Shown: positions 45,341 to 57,151 of the stretch, piece by piece
Layout: every line of letters begins with the position of its first letter
Position numbering within the stretch: position 1 is the first letter of the stretch
Assembly: GCA_025084515.1 (NCBI GenBank)
Contig: JAJAGP010001663.1
Location: 62,001-126,000, forward strand
Length of the DNA: 64,000 nt
Origin: Ancistrus triradiatus
Taxonomy: Eukaryota > Chordata > Actinopteri > Siluriformes > Loricariidae
Reading direction: 5' to 3'
The notes under the pieces: generated by a model
What the model saw: the letters and a program-made list of their open reading frames with translations, nothing else
What the model was told of the DNA's origin: nothing
Databases searched by the model: none
Program-made: the position numbers and the translations under genes

Positions 45341-45418
45341 CTGGCAAAACAATGACTATAGTCGGTTTTTGACCTACATATTTGGTCCCTGATACAAGTT
45401 GCAGGGGCATGGACCACT

Positions 45419-45458
45419 GCAACACACTCGCAGTTTCTGCAGGAACTGCACTTTCTAG
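45419..45458 (+). repeat. 3' terminus of N4
   Basis: GCAACACACT (45419-45428), GCAGTTTCTGCAGGAACTGC (45430-45449; ten pairs with one G-T), ACTTT and CTAG (45455-45458). This is the best-preserved example of the 3' end. Confidence 0.8.
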
Positions 45459-45616
45459 TTTTTATTTTTATTATTCCATCAAATTTTCTGCACGTATCTC
45501 CTCCTACAGTTTTCCAGATATCGACACAGGACAGACACCAAAACATCTGGCATGTTCGGGAGAAGTGTGCTTGTTCATAGCCAATAGAAATGTTGTTGCA
45601 TTCGTGTGAAAAAATG

Positions 45617-45636
45617 TCCCATTCACTTGAATGGGA
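45617..45636 (+). repeat. Conserved 5' subterminal hairpin (copy B)
   Basis: TCCCATTCACTTGAATGGGA, identical to that of A and N3. Confidence 0.75.
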
Positions 45637-45849
45637 TTTTTCTTTAAACTGCCGTAATTTGGTCAATTTTTGAGCTACAAACACGAAATTCGGCTTGGTC
45701 GGACCAGGTCTCACCATGACCCGTCATGTCAAATTTCGGACAAATTGCACTCTTTGATCACTTTCTAACACTCTTTAAATATCACTCCATTCATTCAACA
45801 TGGGAGAAGCTAGAGTGGGCCATTCTAGCTTTCCGTGACAATTAATTAA

Positions 45850-46700
45850 TTCACTTTTTCACTGAACGAACTTGTCTAAAATCCTGACACTTTCACCTAG
45901 AACCTCCATTTAAACTGTAAATGGTAGAGATACTTCCCCTTCATAAATCATCAAAAATATCACGTTGGTAAACAAATTTTTTTTTTGAGTTATGATGATT
46001 AGTTCGGGAATAGGTACTAAAATTTCAACCATAGGGCCCCATGTTAATTTTTAAACCTCTGAACCTCTGGCTTTTTCTAAAGTTTCATGTGTTTTTAAAC
46101 TGTCATAATTTTGAAACTTTTTCATCAGTCCACACAACTTTATATCGTAGCGATCAGCAAGGTGTTCACAGTTTTTTTCAGATAAGTGATTGGTTAAATA
46201 TTTTTGGAGTTATGGCCATTTGTTTGAGAGGTCTAAAATCACACACAGGCCTGCCCACACACAGAGAGCAGCTTTCATCCAAACAGACTGACATTGGTGA
46301 GCTCCTCTGAGACCCATTAGGTCCATTGTTCCCCTAGTAACACAGAGGTCGTTGGCAGGACAATTTTCAACCTACAGTTATCAAAATCATCATGCTTTGT
46401 CCCAGATATACTGAGACTTGGTACCTGATGCCATTTGTGCATTGAAGTCCCTGGCAGGGCACAGAGACCTCTGGCATTGCATTGAATGTAATTAGGTTAT
46501 TTTTTAACCTATAGTCACAATATTAGGTATCCCTGGTCCCGGATACACTCTGAGGTGACATGTGATGTCCTTGGGGCTCTTGACATCTCTGACAGGGCAC
46601 ACAGGTCCCTGGATGGGCATTGACTGTAATTCAGTCAGTTGTCGATCTAAAGCCATGAACACTGGCCCCTGATACACTTCATGAGGGCACTCACCACACA
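45850..46700 (+). repeat. 420-bp unit and degenerate joint/138-bp remnants (copy B)
   Basis: GGTAGAGATACTTCCCCTTC (45923) and GATCAGCAAGG (46152) mark the 420-bp unit. The joint text CCCACACACAGAGAGCAGCT (about 46253) and diverged 138-bp-like text (CCTGGTCCCGGATACACTCT, 46531) follow. No clean 138-bp array remains. Confidence 0.6.
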
Positions 46701-47200
46701 CTCTAAATTTGACTGAGATTCAGATTTATTCACTTTTTCCCTGAACAACCTTGTCTAAAACGTTTATACTTTCACCTAGAAACTCAATTTAACCTTTTTT
46801 TTTAATTATGATGATTTGTTTGGGACTATGTATTGAAATTCCATGCCATGTAAATCTCCCACAAAATTATATAATGTAAGTGAAATGTTAAATATTTTTG
46901 GTATTATGACCATTTGTTTTAGAGTTGTAACCTCTTTACACATAGATATATTATATGCATACTCAATTCTAACATAATTGTTATGATTTGAAATAATATC
47001 CATTACTTTCTCACTCATGTGCAGGTTTGCACACACTGGGAGCTGTTACGATGGGTGGAGCACGGAATATGATACCTGCTAAGACTCTGGATATGTTTTA
47101 TAAAACAAAAAAATGTACATGCTGTAATTCATGTAAATACACTTAGTATATAATAAATGTATTTTTAACCATTTAATTGTTGATTTTGCAAACATTTACG
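46701..47200 (+). other. Shared non-coding region upstream of promoter (copy B)
   Basis: Colinear with 13061-13500 of A; no coding frame. Confidence 0.55.
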
Positions 47201-47457
47201 AGCTTCGCGACATTTATGAAAAGCAGAGTGACATAATATCAGTTCAGCATATTGTCCAATCAGATCAGAATAAGTTCTGTTTAAACTGAGCTGTTAAGTT
47301 GCATTCTAGCCTTTTCTGCGCTACATAGCTTTGAGACAATCTGCTACTGAATTTTAAATTCACCTTTTCTGCATTTTCAACGAACCCTACAGAACCCTTC
47401 TTATGAAGTCTACAGTCAGCTTCATCCTGTGAATTTTATCTTCTCTCAACTAATTCG
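47201..47457 (+). promoter_or_regulatory. Putative Helentron promoter and first exon (copy B)
   Basis: CCAAT at 47256-47260 within TTGTCCAATCAGATCAG and donor TTCG|GTAAGT (GT 47458-47459), as in A. Expression is not shown by the sequence. Confidence 0.45.
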
Positions 47458-48349
47458 GTAAGTCTAAACTATGTTAATGTTTATTGACCTGTTTAAAATG
47501 CAGCTGATATGTACCTCGGTAGCCTGTGAAAGTTAGCTGTGGTTTACCATTATCTGAGCTTTATCATCGTGGTTTTTGTTGCAGTCACTTATAAAATTAT
47601 AAGAAAAAAAATTATAAATCTCATTAATTTCATGTACATTACGAATTTTATGGTCAAGTAAAAAATTTTGCTGGATGTGTCGCGCCATGCCGTACTTTGA
47701 AGCTTTTAGCACCTTTTGTCTCAGGAATAAGACGCAATCATGAATTATTCTGCTATATCGATATTATTCGATCCTTTCTTCCAAGCGTTAGAAAACATGC
47801 GAGTGATTTCAGCTAAAACACAGCTTAAAATGCATGTATTTTTAAACTATTTTATATGTGCTTTCAAATGAAAGTAAGATTAGTAGTACCAGCATGTACT
47901 TGTGTAGTACCAGCATGGCGCCATGTTACGTGGGCACAGAACACACCCGTATAAACAGCAAATAATCAGTGTGTCTGTATTAGAAATATTTAATTATATG
48001 TGTATAATCATTAAATATACAGTATTGTAGTCCAATATATAATTTGTATTCAGCATTTTAGGAAATTACTGATTTGTAATGTAGAAACATTTTGTGACAG
48101 GTGCACTGACTTTGCAGAGCATTGCACGTAGGCACAGAACTGCTATGAATGGCATCAGTTTGCTGACAGTAAAAAGCTCCAGCTGCTGTGCTCTGCTCTG
48201 CTCTCCGGGCTTCCTGCACTGTGCAGTGTGTGATGAGCCTCAGCTCAGCTACGTGTGGGCATAGTACACGTAATAAAGTTAATGAGAGATTAAAACACAT
48301 ATGTCTATGTATGTATAATACAATTGTATTTGCGCGTTTAAATTAATGT

Positions 48350-48390
48350 CTGTGTGTGTGTGTGTGGGTGTGTGTGTGTGTGTGTGTCCA
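48350..48390. repeat. (TG)n microsatellite
   Basis: A TG run with single interruptions. Confidence 0.9.
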
Positions 48391-48525
48391 TCTTTGTGTG
48401 CGTGGGCATGTCAGAGTCAGATAGCGGGAGAAGTTCAGAAGTAGTGATGCAAGTTCTGGTTCTTTAGGGAGTCGACTCTTAATTAAATAACTTTAGCCTT
48501 TTATAATTTCATTGTTTCCCATGAT

Positions 48526-51500
48526 AGATGGCGCCGCAGTTGGCTGCTTCGGTGAGAGTGCTCTATATTTTGTGTTGGTTTTTGTTTGTTAATGTAACTT
48601 ATTGTGCATCAAACTCGGTCAGTTGGAGCAAAGAACAGTTACTGACCTTCAGAGACAATGTTTCACCAACTTTTATTTCGGAGTTTTCTCAAAATCCTTC
48701 AGAGTTTTTAGAAATTCTCACAACTGCTGCGCTGGCTCTACTCAACCTAGCAAGAAAGCGGAGGAGAGGCAGACATGCCGGAGCGCTCGTAAAGATGAGG
48801 CAACATGGAGTCCGAACACCGTTACCGTCTTTGTTCCTCTCCAATCTGCGATCTCTGCACATCAAACTGGAAGAACTACTCCTGCTCAACCAAACTAACA
48901 GGGATTTTTCTAACACATCTGCGCTGTGCTTTACAGAGACCTGGCTTTTGGAGCTGACCCCGGATAGCGCGCTGCATCTCTCCGGCTTTCAGCTGCACCG
49001 AGCGGACAGAGACACGGAGCTTAGCGGCAAAACAAGAGGAGGAGGACTTTGCTTTTACATCAATGAATGTTGGTGTAAAGACACAATGGTACTGTTAAAA
49101 TCATGCACTCCTCATCTAGAATCACTATTCATTAACTGTAGACCGTTCTACTCTCCCAGAGAGTTTTCTTCATTAATTCTGGTCGCTGATTACATTCTGC
49201 CGGATGCGTGCACGAGAGATGCGCAGAAACTACTGGCCGATCAGATAATGAAAGTAGAAAGGGACAACCCGGACTCACTTCTCATCATCCTGGGAGACTT
49301 TAACAGCGCAAATCTTACAAAAGAAATGCCGAAATACAAACAACATGTCACCTGTGCCACAAGAGAAGGGAACATTTTGGATCATTGCTACACCTCTGTT
49401 AAAAATGCCTATCGCTCAGTCACGCGTGCGGCTCTTGGACATTCAGACCACAATCTCGTTCAACAAGCCTGAAATTACAACAGTGAAAAAGTGGACCAGT
49501 GAAGACATTGAAATGCTACAGGACTGCTTTGAATCCACAAGCTGGTCTGTCTTCGAGGAGGCGACGAACTGCTTGGATGAATATACAGACACTGTAGCAT
49601 CATACATCAGTTTCTGTGAGGACAGCTGTATTTCTACTACAACACAGGTAAAATACGGCAACAACAAAGCATGGTTCTCGGCTGAACTCAGACAGCTTCG
49701 GAGGGAAAAGGAGGCATCATTCACGAGTGGAGATAGAGTTCTCTACAAAGAGGCCAAATACAAGCTGGAGAAAGGTATCCGATCAGCAAAAAAAGAATAC
49801 TCAGAAAAGCTGAAAAGCCAGATTGCTGCTAATGACCCAACTTCAGTCTGGAGAGGCCTCGAAGAGATCACTAACTACAAGGTGCGAAAGACCCCCCTTC
49901 TCCTGAATGACCGTCAACTCACCAACGACCTGAACGAGTTCTACTGCAGATTTAAATGCAATAAGGACAATTCACAGCCATTCTCAACTAATTCTTCACC
50001 CTCCTCCTCCCTGGCTCTCTCACCTCTGTCCCCGGCTCCTTTAATCATCAACGAGCGGGACGTTAACAGTCTCTTTAAAAAACAAAAGGTGAGAAAAGCT
50101 CCTGGGCCAGACGGAATCTCTCCATCCACCCTTAAGCACTGCAGCAATCAACTGGCGCCGACCTTCACCAACATTTTTAACAGATAATTAGAACTTTGCT
50201 CTGTTCCTTCATGCTTCAAGACATCTACCAACATTTCTGGACTGAATGATTACAGACCTGTAGCCCTGACATCTGTGGTCATGAAGGTCTTTGAACGCCT
50301 GATCCTAGCCTACCTGAAGACCATCACTAATCCTTTACTGGATCCCCTGCAGTTTGCATACAGAGCAAATAGATCTGTCGATGATGCAGTCAACATGACA
50401 CTACACTTCATGCTACAGCATTTCGACAGTCCTGGAATCTACGCTCGTGTTCTGTTTGTGCACTTTAGCTCGACCTTTAACACCATAGTGCCAGAGCTGC
50501 TGCAGGTCAAACTGTCCCAGCTGTCTGTGCCGGATGCCATCTGCCGGTGGATCATGGACTTTCTGTCAAATAGGACACAGCAGGCGGCTAGGAAAACACA
50601 TTTCAGACCAGCGAAACCTAAGTACTGGTGTACCACAAGGCTGCATGCTTTCACCCCTTCTCTTTAGTCTTTATACCAATGACTGTGTTTCTAAGGAACC
50701 AGGTGTAAAGATCATTAAGTTCGCTGATGACACCACTGTGGTGGGCCTCATAACAAATGGTGACGAGTCGAGCAGTTGTTCTCCTGGTGCAGCGACAACC
50801 ACCTGCTGATCAACACACAAAAGACTGTAGAGATGGTGGTGGATTTCCTTACACCCCCTCACAATGAATGGCTCTATGGTCTTAGTGGTGGAGTCACTTA
50901 AGTTCCTGGGCACCACCTTATCCAGCGACCTAAAGTGGGAAAAGAACACACTCTCCATCGCCAAGAGGGCTCAGCAGAGAATGTTCTTCCTGAGACAGCT
51001 GAAGAACTTTAACATGCCACAGAGTCTGCTGATCCAGTTCTACACAGCAATCATAAAGTCCATCCTTTCATCATCTATCACCATCTGGTTTGGTTCCTCA
51101 ACATCACATGAACAGGCCAAACTCCAGTGTACAATCAGGATAGCAGAGAGGATCGTTGGATGTAATCTGCCAACGCTTCAGGACATTTACAACAGCAAAG
51201 TGTTGAAGGTTGCCGGCAAATTTACAGCAGACCCCTCTCATCCTGGACATCACCTTTTTCAGACTCTTCCATCTGGCAGAAGACTCAGGACAATAAAAAC
51301 TAACACATCAAACATGCCAACAGCTTTTTCCCCAGAGCTGTAACACTTTTTAACCAAAGTTGTTCTCTTGGGCAACTGTCGGTAAATAATGGTTAACAGT
51401 CCATGTGCTGTCAGGCCTGTTAAATATGTTATATGTTAAATGTCATACATGTGTAATTATCTGTACTATTATGTGTATTGTTCGTACTACTATGTAGACT

Positions 51501-51588
51501 ATTGTGTGTATTATTGCGTGTATCACCAAAACAAATTCCTCGTATGTGTAGCATACCTGGCGAAATAAAGTGATTCTGATTTTGACCT
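48526..51588 (+). mobile_element. CR1/Rex1-like single-ORF LINE
   Basis: Flanked by ATGAT at 48521-48525 and 51589-51593; copy A (about 14960) shows the empty site. It starts AGATGGCGCCGCAG and ends AATAAAGTGATTCTGATT, the ATTCTG-type tail of a common fish LINE group. About 3.06 kb with one frame-broken ORF (48528-51343), so probably full length. Assignment to the Jockey/CR1/Rex1 group rests on protein motifs; the exact family is uncertain. Confidence 0.75.
48528..51343 (+). pseudogene. LINE endonuclease-RT polyprotein (CR1/Rex1-like)
   Basis: Starts MAPQLAASVRVLYILCWFLF, a hydrophobic start that may be signal-like or non-coding. Endonuclease blocks: FLSNLRSLHIKLEEL, LCFTETWL (about 48933), LIILGDFNSANL (49281) and ALGHSDHN (49432). 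A frameshift near 49450 leads to the linker (49345-50187 frame) ending KAPGPDGISPSTLKHC. RT blocks: YRPVALTSVVMK, FAYRANRSVDDAV, LFVHFSSTFNTI (motif A with Asp changed to His, about 50452), VPQGCMLSPLLFSLY (50630) and KFADDTTVVGL (motif C intact, 50717). Further frameshifts lie near 50185, 50600 and 50800. The C-terminal part runs to 51343. Inactive. Confidence 0.8.
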
Positions 51589-52634
51589 ATGATTAGTGTG
51601 CAGACATACCACTATTTTATGCAATGTAGACTAATTCAATCATACTAAACCTTATTATTGCCATAATATAAAACTTTTATATTATGTTTACTATAAAAAT
51701 ATTACATATGAAGTCTCTACATACTACATGTGTATTAAATACAGTATTTATAGCTTATTGAATGGTGTAGTGTTTTGTTACAAATACATAAAAGACAGAT
51801 AGTGGTATTAAATCAAAGTTGAGTTTTAAAACATCTTTCTAGTCAGTATGCTACTTGAGTATCATGTTGGCAATTAAAAATATCTTAAATAAAATATACT
51901 CAAAATATAAAATATTTTTAATAACTCTCTAAATAACTATTTACACAACATATGGACAAAGGACAAAGTCAGATTAAGTTTTGGAAGGACTAATACCTAT
52001 TAACTGCTGTCTCACATTGACAATAAAACTTACCAACATACATGCTATTGGTAAAGTGGGAAAGAGGAAAATCTACCTGAAAAAACAAAACTTGAAAGGC
52101 AAATATGTTTTTTAGATTTTCTGGTCCAATTCAGAAGCATCTTTCATATGTATAAAATTTAGAAATCCTAAATCAAGATTTAGCTTTATATAACCTTATC
52201 ATCATTTACCAAAGTATTTTGCATCATTTCACTTATCATAGTGGATATGACATCACACCTATAAAACTTTAAACATGTGTCCCCTAATATCCCAGAAGTT
52301 AATTAAACAATAGTTTTTGATGAGTAAAATATACGAATATATTGAGCTTAAGTTTTTCTATCTATCTATGTACAATATTACACTTTGGCATGTATTATAG
52401 CCACAGTACCCAACATAAATCCCACTTTTAGGAATGTGTCCTACCAAAATGGCAAAATAGTTTTAGGGCTAACAGCTTTATTTATGTGTGATTGCAAAGC
52501 AAGTTGAATTATGTCTGTTTACAGGTGTCATTTGGATTGTGTTATTACATTGGTAAGTGAGTGAACAGGTAAGTAAGTACAGTGGGAAGTATTACAGTTT
52601 ACCCATTAAAATCTGTTTTAGAAATACATAACAA

Positions 52635-53527
52635 AATGCTAAAAAAAGAGTCCCAAGCCAAAAAAACTGCAGTGGGAGGCAGTTGGTTCTGGTTCGGCAG
52701 ATGACATCATGACTACCAATGGGAGATATGTTACTACAGTCTTTATGCCAATGGAGATTTCAGTGATGGCATCCTATAGTCAAGCAGATTGCCATTTTTC
52801 AGCAGACAGTCGAAACAGCCAGTGTGTCGCCAATTCACTCATGTTTTTGGCACACTTCAGTGAGGATCAAAACTTAAATGAGGAAAAGTTAAACCTCATA
52901 CTGACAGAAGGAGACCAACTATACCATGATATCAGGCACAGATTAATGCTGAATAATGCATTTGTGAGCAGGCATTTACAGTTTGATGAGCTGCCTTCTA
53001 CAGTCAGCACTGACCGAGGCCAGTACACTGTGATAAAATCAGATGCTCAGAGTGGTTTCTTGCTCAACAGTCCAGCACCAGGCATGGACCTGTTTAAATG
53101 TCTTCCAAGTCATCTGAAATCTCTCGGAAATTAATTTTATTATGCCCTGTTGATTGTAGGAGCTTTGTGCATAAGTCTTTTTGAAGATGTACATGACAGA
53201 TATGGTTTCTTTGGTCCACATGCGTGTAGTGTTAATGGCACATGCCATGAAGAAAATGGTACAGCTGTGGTGGTCACATTCAGTCAGGTGACCGATCTAG
53301 CATGCAGGCTAGTCCAGCTCTTCCATCACTCACCCTCATTCCCTTCATGTCAGCAGTATGACCGTTTACCAGTTTTGAGATTTGAGAGAACTTCTCCTGA
53401 CAACAATTTAAAAGACATTATTGAGACCAGTGGTGATCTTCATATTAAAAAGCCTGAAGCATGTCTGGGTACCAGTGCTGTGGCAAGTGTGGTACAAATG
53501 GCACTAAGCACAAATCTGACTATATAG
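52635..53527 (+). pseudogene. Helentron N-terminal protease-like domain, copy B
   Basis: ATG at 52635 matches 16042 of A. Two frames (52709-53134 and 53150-53527) give the protease-like domain: RNSQCVANSLMFLAHF with Cys, VSTDRGQYTVIKSDAQSG (reads through where A has a stop), DRYGFFGPHACS and GTAVVVTFSQVTDL. The Asp before Pro-His of A is Gly here. A TAA at 53132-53134 and a frame break near 52705 interrupt it. It ends at the LINE-tail insertion. Confidence 0.55.
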
Positions 53528-53950
53528 AACAGAACAGAATAGAATAGAATAGAATGCCTTTATTATCACTATACTTATGTACAATGATATTAAAGCCACT
53601 TCTTTCCAGTGCAACACATACGAAAACCCGGCACAAAGAAATGTGCAAAACGGTGCATAAGTAAGAGGTAGTAATAAATAGATACTGTTAAAATACAGTT
53701 GCTATTGCAGATAATCCAATATTGCACATAGTGGATGTAGGTAGCGAGTGTAATGTTGTTCCACATTATACAAGTGTTGCATAGTAGTGGAATCTAACAA
53801 GGTGTTACTAATAGATGGAGATTATGGCACAGTAGATGTAGAGAAGACTGGAGGGTGATGCTGTGTGGAGATTGGACTATAGATCAGTGCGTGTATGAAT
53901 TTAGTGTGGTTATGGCTTTCGGGAAAAAACTGTTCTTTAGTCTGTTGCAC
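53526..53950 (-). mobile_element. 5'-truncated LINE tail, minus orientation
   Basis: Read on the minus strand it ends in AATAAAGGCATTCTATTCT and an (ATTCT/GTTCT)n tail, a LINE 3' end. Copy A has the empty site at 16926 (CTATATCTGCACAAAATGAG). The segment has no coding frame. Such tails belong to the CR1/Rex-like group in fish. Confidence 0.65.
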
Positions 53951-55084
53951 AACATGAGCATCCAACAAAAAGTTGGCATAACAAAATTGAATAAAAGCAG
54001 AAGAAGAAAAGCTGCTTCAAAACTGAAAAACTTGCAAGATTTTCAAAAAAAAGAGAAAAGCAATTGTTGAATAAAGAGAGAATAAGAAAAGAGAAAAGGA
54101 AAGATGCTGACAGAAAAAGATACAAAATTCAGTCAGCAAAAAACTAAGCAAACAAGAAAGCCTGTTACACAGATGATCTTGCTTTCTGGTGGAAACAAAA
54201 AGAGTTAATCAGGCGCCGTTACAGAGAGGACTATGATTTCCAGCAGAAGCAAAAGGAGTTAATCAGGCGAAGATATCATGGTGATGGCACTTACAGACTT
54301 AAACACAGGGAGCAAATTTTAGAGCATTATTTTAAATTGAGATACACCCACAACCTCAAAGCTATGCATAACATAGGCTGTGCTGATCGTATAAAAGGCA
54401 AATACAAGACCATTGTAGATTTTACAAAGGAAATACAAAGTAGTGTTAATCCAAAAGCTCAATTAATAGAAAAAGCCCAGTTACTGTTTAAATCAAATGT
54501 TCAGCATGGACCTACCTTTATCTGTACTGTCTGCCATCGGTATCTATTCCCCAACCAGGTAAAGACATACAGGTCCCAGTCCTACACCAAAGACCCTGAA
54601 CTTGCTTCCTTTTGCAGATCTGGGAGTTTTGTTCATGTTTGTAATGACGACTGCATAGAAGAATGTATACTTCCAGAACTTACAGAGGAATGGATTTGTC
54701 ACTCTTGTCATGAGAACCTGAAGTCTGGACAAATGCCATCTATTGCAGTGGCAAACCACTTTCAACTTAGCCCAATTCCTGATTAACTTCAGGTTTAAAT
54801 GTGCTTGAGAGACATGTCATTGCAAAAATCACACCCTTTGCAAAGATAATTTTTCTCCCAAAAGGACAACAGAGAGCAATACATGGGGCTGTAGCCTGCG
54901 TTCCATCTGAAGTTGAAACAGCTGTTAAGAGTTTGCCCCACCCCCCTTCAGCATCCTAACTGTTAAAGGTAAAACTGAAGAGATGTTTCTGTTATGAAGG
55001 ACACTATCAATTTCAGAACTTAGACATGAAAAAAGTGTGAGCTGCACTACTGAAACTTAAAGATATTCACTCCGAATACAGTGA
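53951..55084 (+). pseudogene. Helentron middle segment, copy B
   Basis: Continues from ITKLNKSRRRKAASKLKNLQ. The 18-residue repeat has two units only (54163-54270). The DUF6570-like domain is open at 54337-54786 (FICTVCHRYLFP, WICHSCHENLKSGQMPSIAV). The stop at 54784-54786 falls where A reads DELQ. A run of C near 54940 again shifts frame. It ends at the Tc1 insertion. Confidence 0.65.
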
Positions 55085-55299
55085 TACAGTCGTATGAAAA
55101 GGTTTGGGCACCCCTGATAATTTTCATGATTTTAGTTTATAAATCATTGGTTGTTCAGATCAGCAACTTGAGTTAAATATATCATATAGCAGATGAACAC
55201 AGTGATATTTGAGAAGTGAAATGAAGTTTATAGGACTTACAGAAAGTGTGCAGTAATTATTCAAACAAAATTAGGCAGGTGCATAAATTTGGGCACCCC

Positions 55300-56830
55300 A
55301 ACAGAAAAATGACATCAATATTTAGTAGATCCTCCTTTTGTAGAAATAACAGCCGCTAAACGCTTCCTACAGCTTCCAGTCTGGATTCTGGTTGAAGGTG
55401 CTTTGGACCATTCTTCTTTAGAAACATCTTCAGTTCAGTCAGGTTTGATGGTTTCCGAGCATGCTCTGATTCCTTGAACATGGTTCTCCAAGAATCTGGA
55501 GATATTAACTGGAATTCCATGCGACCTCAACTTTAACAAGATTCCTAGTACCTGCACTGGCCACACAGTCCCACAGCATGATGGACCCGCCACCAAATTT
55601 TACGTGGTGCAATGTTTGGTCTTGGGATGCTGTGTTCTTTTTCCGCTCCTTGTTATGTCCAAATAACTCAATTTTAGTTTTCAAAAATCCCCAAAAAAGT
55701 ACACCGCACGTTTTTTAAATACTATTATTTATTTATTTATTTATTTTTAATTTTTTATTATTTTTTTTCTTTTTTGGGCAACTTTCTCCTTTATTTATTT
55801 TGTTTCCCCACCCTTATTTTTTTTTTACTTTGTTCTCGTGTTCTTTACAAGGAATCTTCACTCTTTTGTTTGAAGGATTCGTTTTTTTAAAAGCTCTTTC
55901 CTACTATCCCTAGTCCTTGGATATTTCATTTGGTTCATCTTCTTGCTTTTATAGTATCTATGTTTCATGGATGTTTCTTTTTTACTTGCCTTGTTTGCTT
56001 GTCTTTTCTTTCTTATCTTACTTTCTGTATCTTTTGATTGGTTAGAGATTCTGTAATATTTGGTAAGGGAAGTTTTTTACTTTGTAGTTGCTTTTGGTTT
56101 TGCTTTATTATAGCTAGCTTTCGTACTTCGTCGGTCTTTGCTGAGAGGGGAAGAGGAAGCAGGGAGAAAAAGAAGAGAGACGGAGAAAGGGTGGGAGAAA
56201 AAGGCTACAAGTAGATAGCTGTAGGGAGAACGGGAATTACCTTGTTTGTCAGCTTGTTTTGCTCCTTTTATTCGTGTGGCTTTTCTTTCCTTTAGTTTTT
56301 ATTTGTGCTCTTTGTTGCCTTTTGACCAAAATGAAGGCGGGAATTGTCCCAAATGTGCTGTAGCCCCTCAAAGTGACTCTGTTTGTGGCGTGTTCCTGGC
56401 AGAAAAGGCTCTTTCTGCATTACTCTCCCAATACATCCTCTCCTTTGCAAAGTGCCTGTATAGTTGAACGATGAACGTGACACCATCTGCAGCAAGATAG
56501 TTTTTAAGTGTCTTTGGAGGTGGTTTCCTGTGACATGACGGTTTCGCACCATCCTCCTCGCTGCGCTCTGCGCTTATCTGAGATTTTTCTTGGTCTGCCA
56601 CTTCGGGAGTTCCGTAACTAGAACTGTGCCTGTGGTCTTCCATTCGCCTCACTAGGTTCCCACTGGGAACTGACAGCTGAAAATCTCTGAAGAAGCTGTT
56701 CCTTTCCTGGCACCATGATGTGTGAACAGCCTTGTTTTTCAGGCCATTTGAGAGTTGTTTTGGGAAGGCTCCATGTTGCCACTTCAGAGAAGATGCAAAG
56801 AGGAGAAAAACTTCCAATTGGCCACCTTAA
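55300..56830 (-). pseudogene. Tc1 transposase remnant
   Basis: On the minus strand, the N-terminal part (56830 to about 56330) shows the Tc1 helix-turn-helix region, PEVADQEKSQISAERSEEDG corresponding to the usual GRPRKIS motif in a shifted frame, and HLAADGVT, then RVMQKEPFLPGTRHKQS. The C-terminal part (about 55690 to 55300) has FGGGSIMLWDC before the last catalytic region. Between them, 55690-56329 is unrelated T/C-rich and purine-rich sequence that replaces the first DDE Asp region. Multiple frameshifts; inactive. Confidence 0.75.
55690..56329. other. Foreign insert inside the Tc1 transposase
   Basis: Pyrimidine-rich sequence with (TTTA)n at 55730, then a purine-rich block near 56150 (GAGAGGGGAAGAGGAAGCAG). 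It interrupts Tc1 coding between the SFWKK-type block and the ELFGHNK-type block, with about 30 bp of Tc1 lost. Origin unknown. Confidence 0.5.
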
Positions 56831-57151
56831 CACTTTCTCATAGCTGGATTCACTTGTGTATGTAGATCAAGGGTCAATGAGCTTACAAAACAAATTGTGT
56901 GTTCCAATAATTAGTGCTAAAGGTATTCAAATGACAATGGTGCCCAAATTTATGCACCTGCCTAATTTTGTTTGAATAATTACTGCTCACTTTCTGTAAA
57001 ACCTATAAACTTAATTTCACTTCTCAAATATCATGGTGTTCATCTGCTATATGATATATTTACCTGAAATTGCTGAGCTGGACAACCAATGATTTATAAA
57101 GAAAAATCATGAAAATTATCAGGGGTGCCCAAACTTTTTCATACGACTGTA

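Larger units (their letters stand above)
42601..45458 (+). mobile_element. N4: non-autonomous Helentron-like element
   Basis: About 2.85 kb. It begins with a hairpin (42624-42647) and (ATT)n, then CACCTGTTTTTCGGTCC, the TCCCATTCA hairpin (42857-42876), two and a half 420-bp units (43080-44130), a non-repeated block shared with N0 (44130-44490), about six 138-bp units (44500-45340) and the full 3' terminus (45419-45458). The text ATTGTTCTTCGTATT is present twice (42603 and 42649) around the terminal hairpin. Confidence 0.7.
47458..52524 (+). other. Probable first intron of copy B, carrying a LINE
   Basis: From GTAAGT to the acceptor TCTGTTTACAG (52514-52524), colinear with the A intron except for the LINE at 48526-51588 and a (TG)n run at 48350-48390. 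A second donor TTG|GTAAGTG (GT at 52553) follows, as in A. Confidence 0.4.
55087..57149 (-). mobile_element. Tc1/mariner element with long inverted repeats
   Basis: TA on both sides (55085-55086, 57150-57151). CAGTCGTATGAAAA at the left and TTTTCATACGACTG at the right start inverted repeats of about 210 bp that include GGGCACCCCTGATAATTTTC and its complement. Copy A has the uninterrupted site (CAGTGATGTCTC, 18437). It belongs to the widespread fish Tc1 group. The length of 2.06 kb exceeds the usual 1.6 kb because of about 0.64 kb of foreign sequence in the transposase gene. Confidence 0.9.

Noticed and set aside
48528..48600. Signal peptide at the start of the LINE ORF (VRVLYILCWFLF)
   Set aside because: Hydrophobic, but at the extreme 5' end of a LINE, where it could be UTR translation; no secreted role is plausible.
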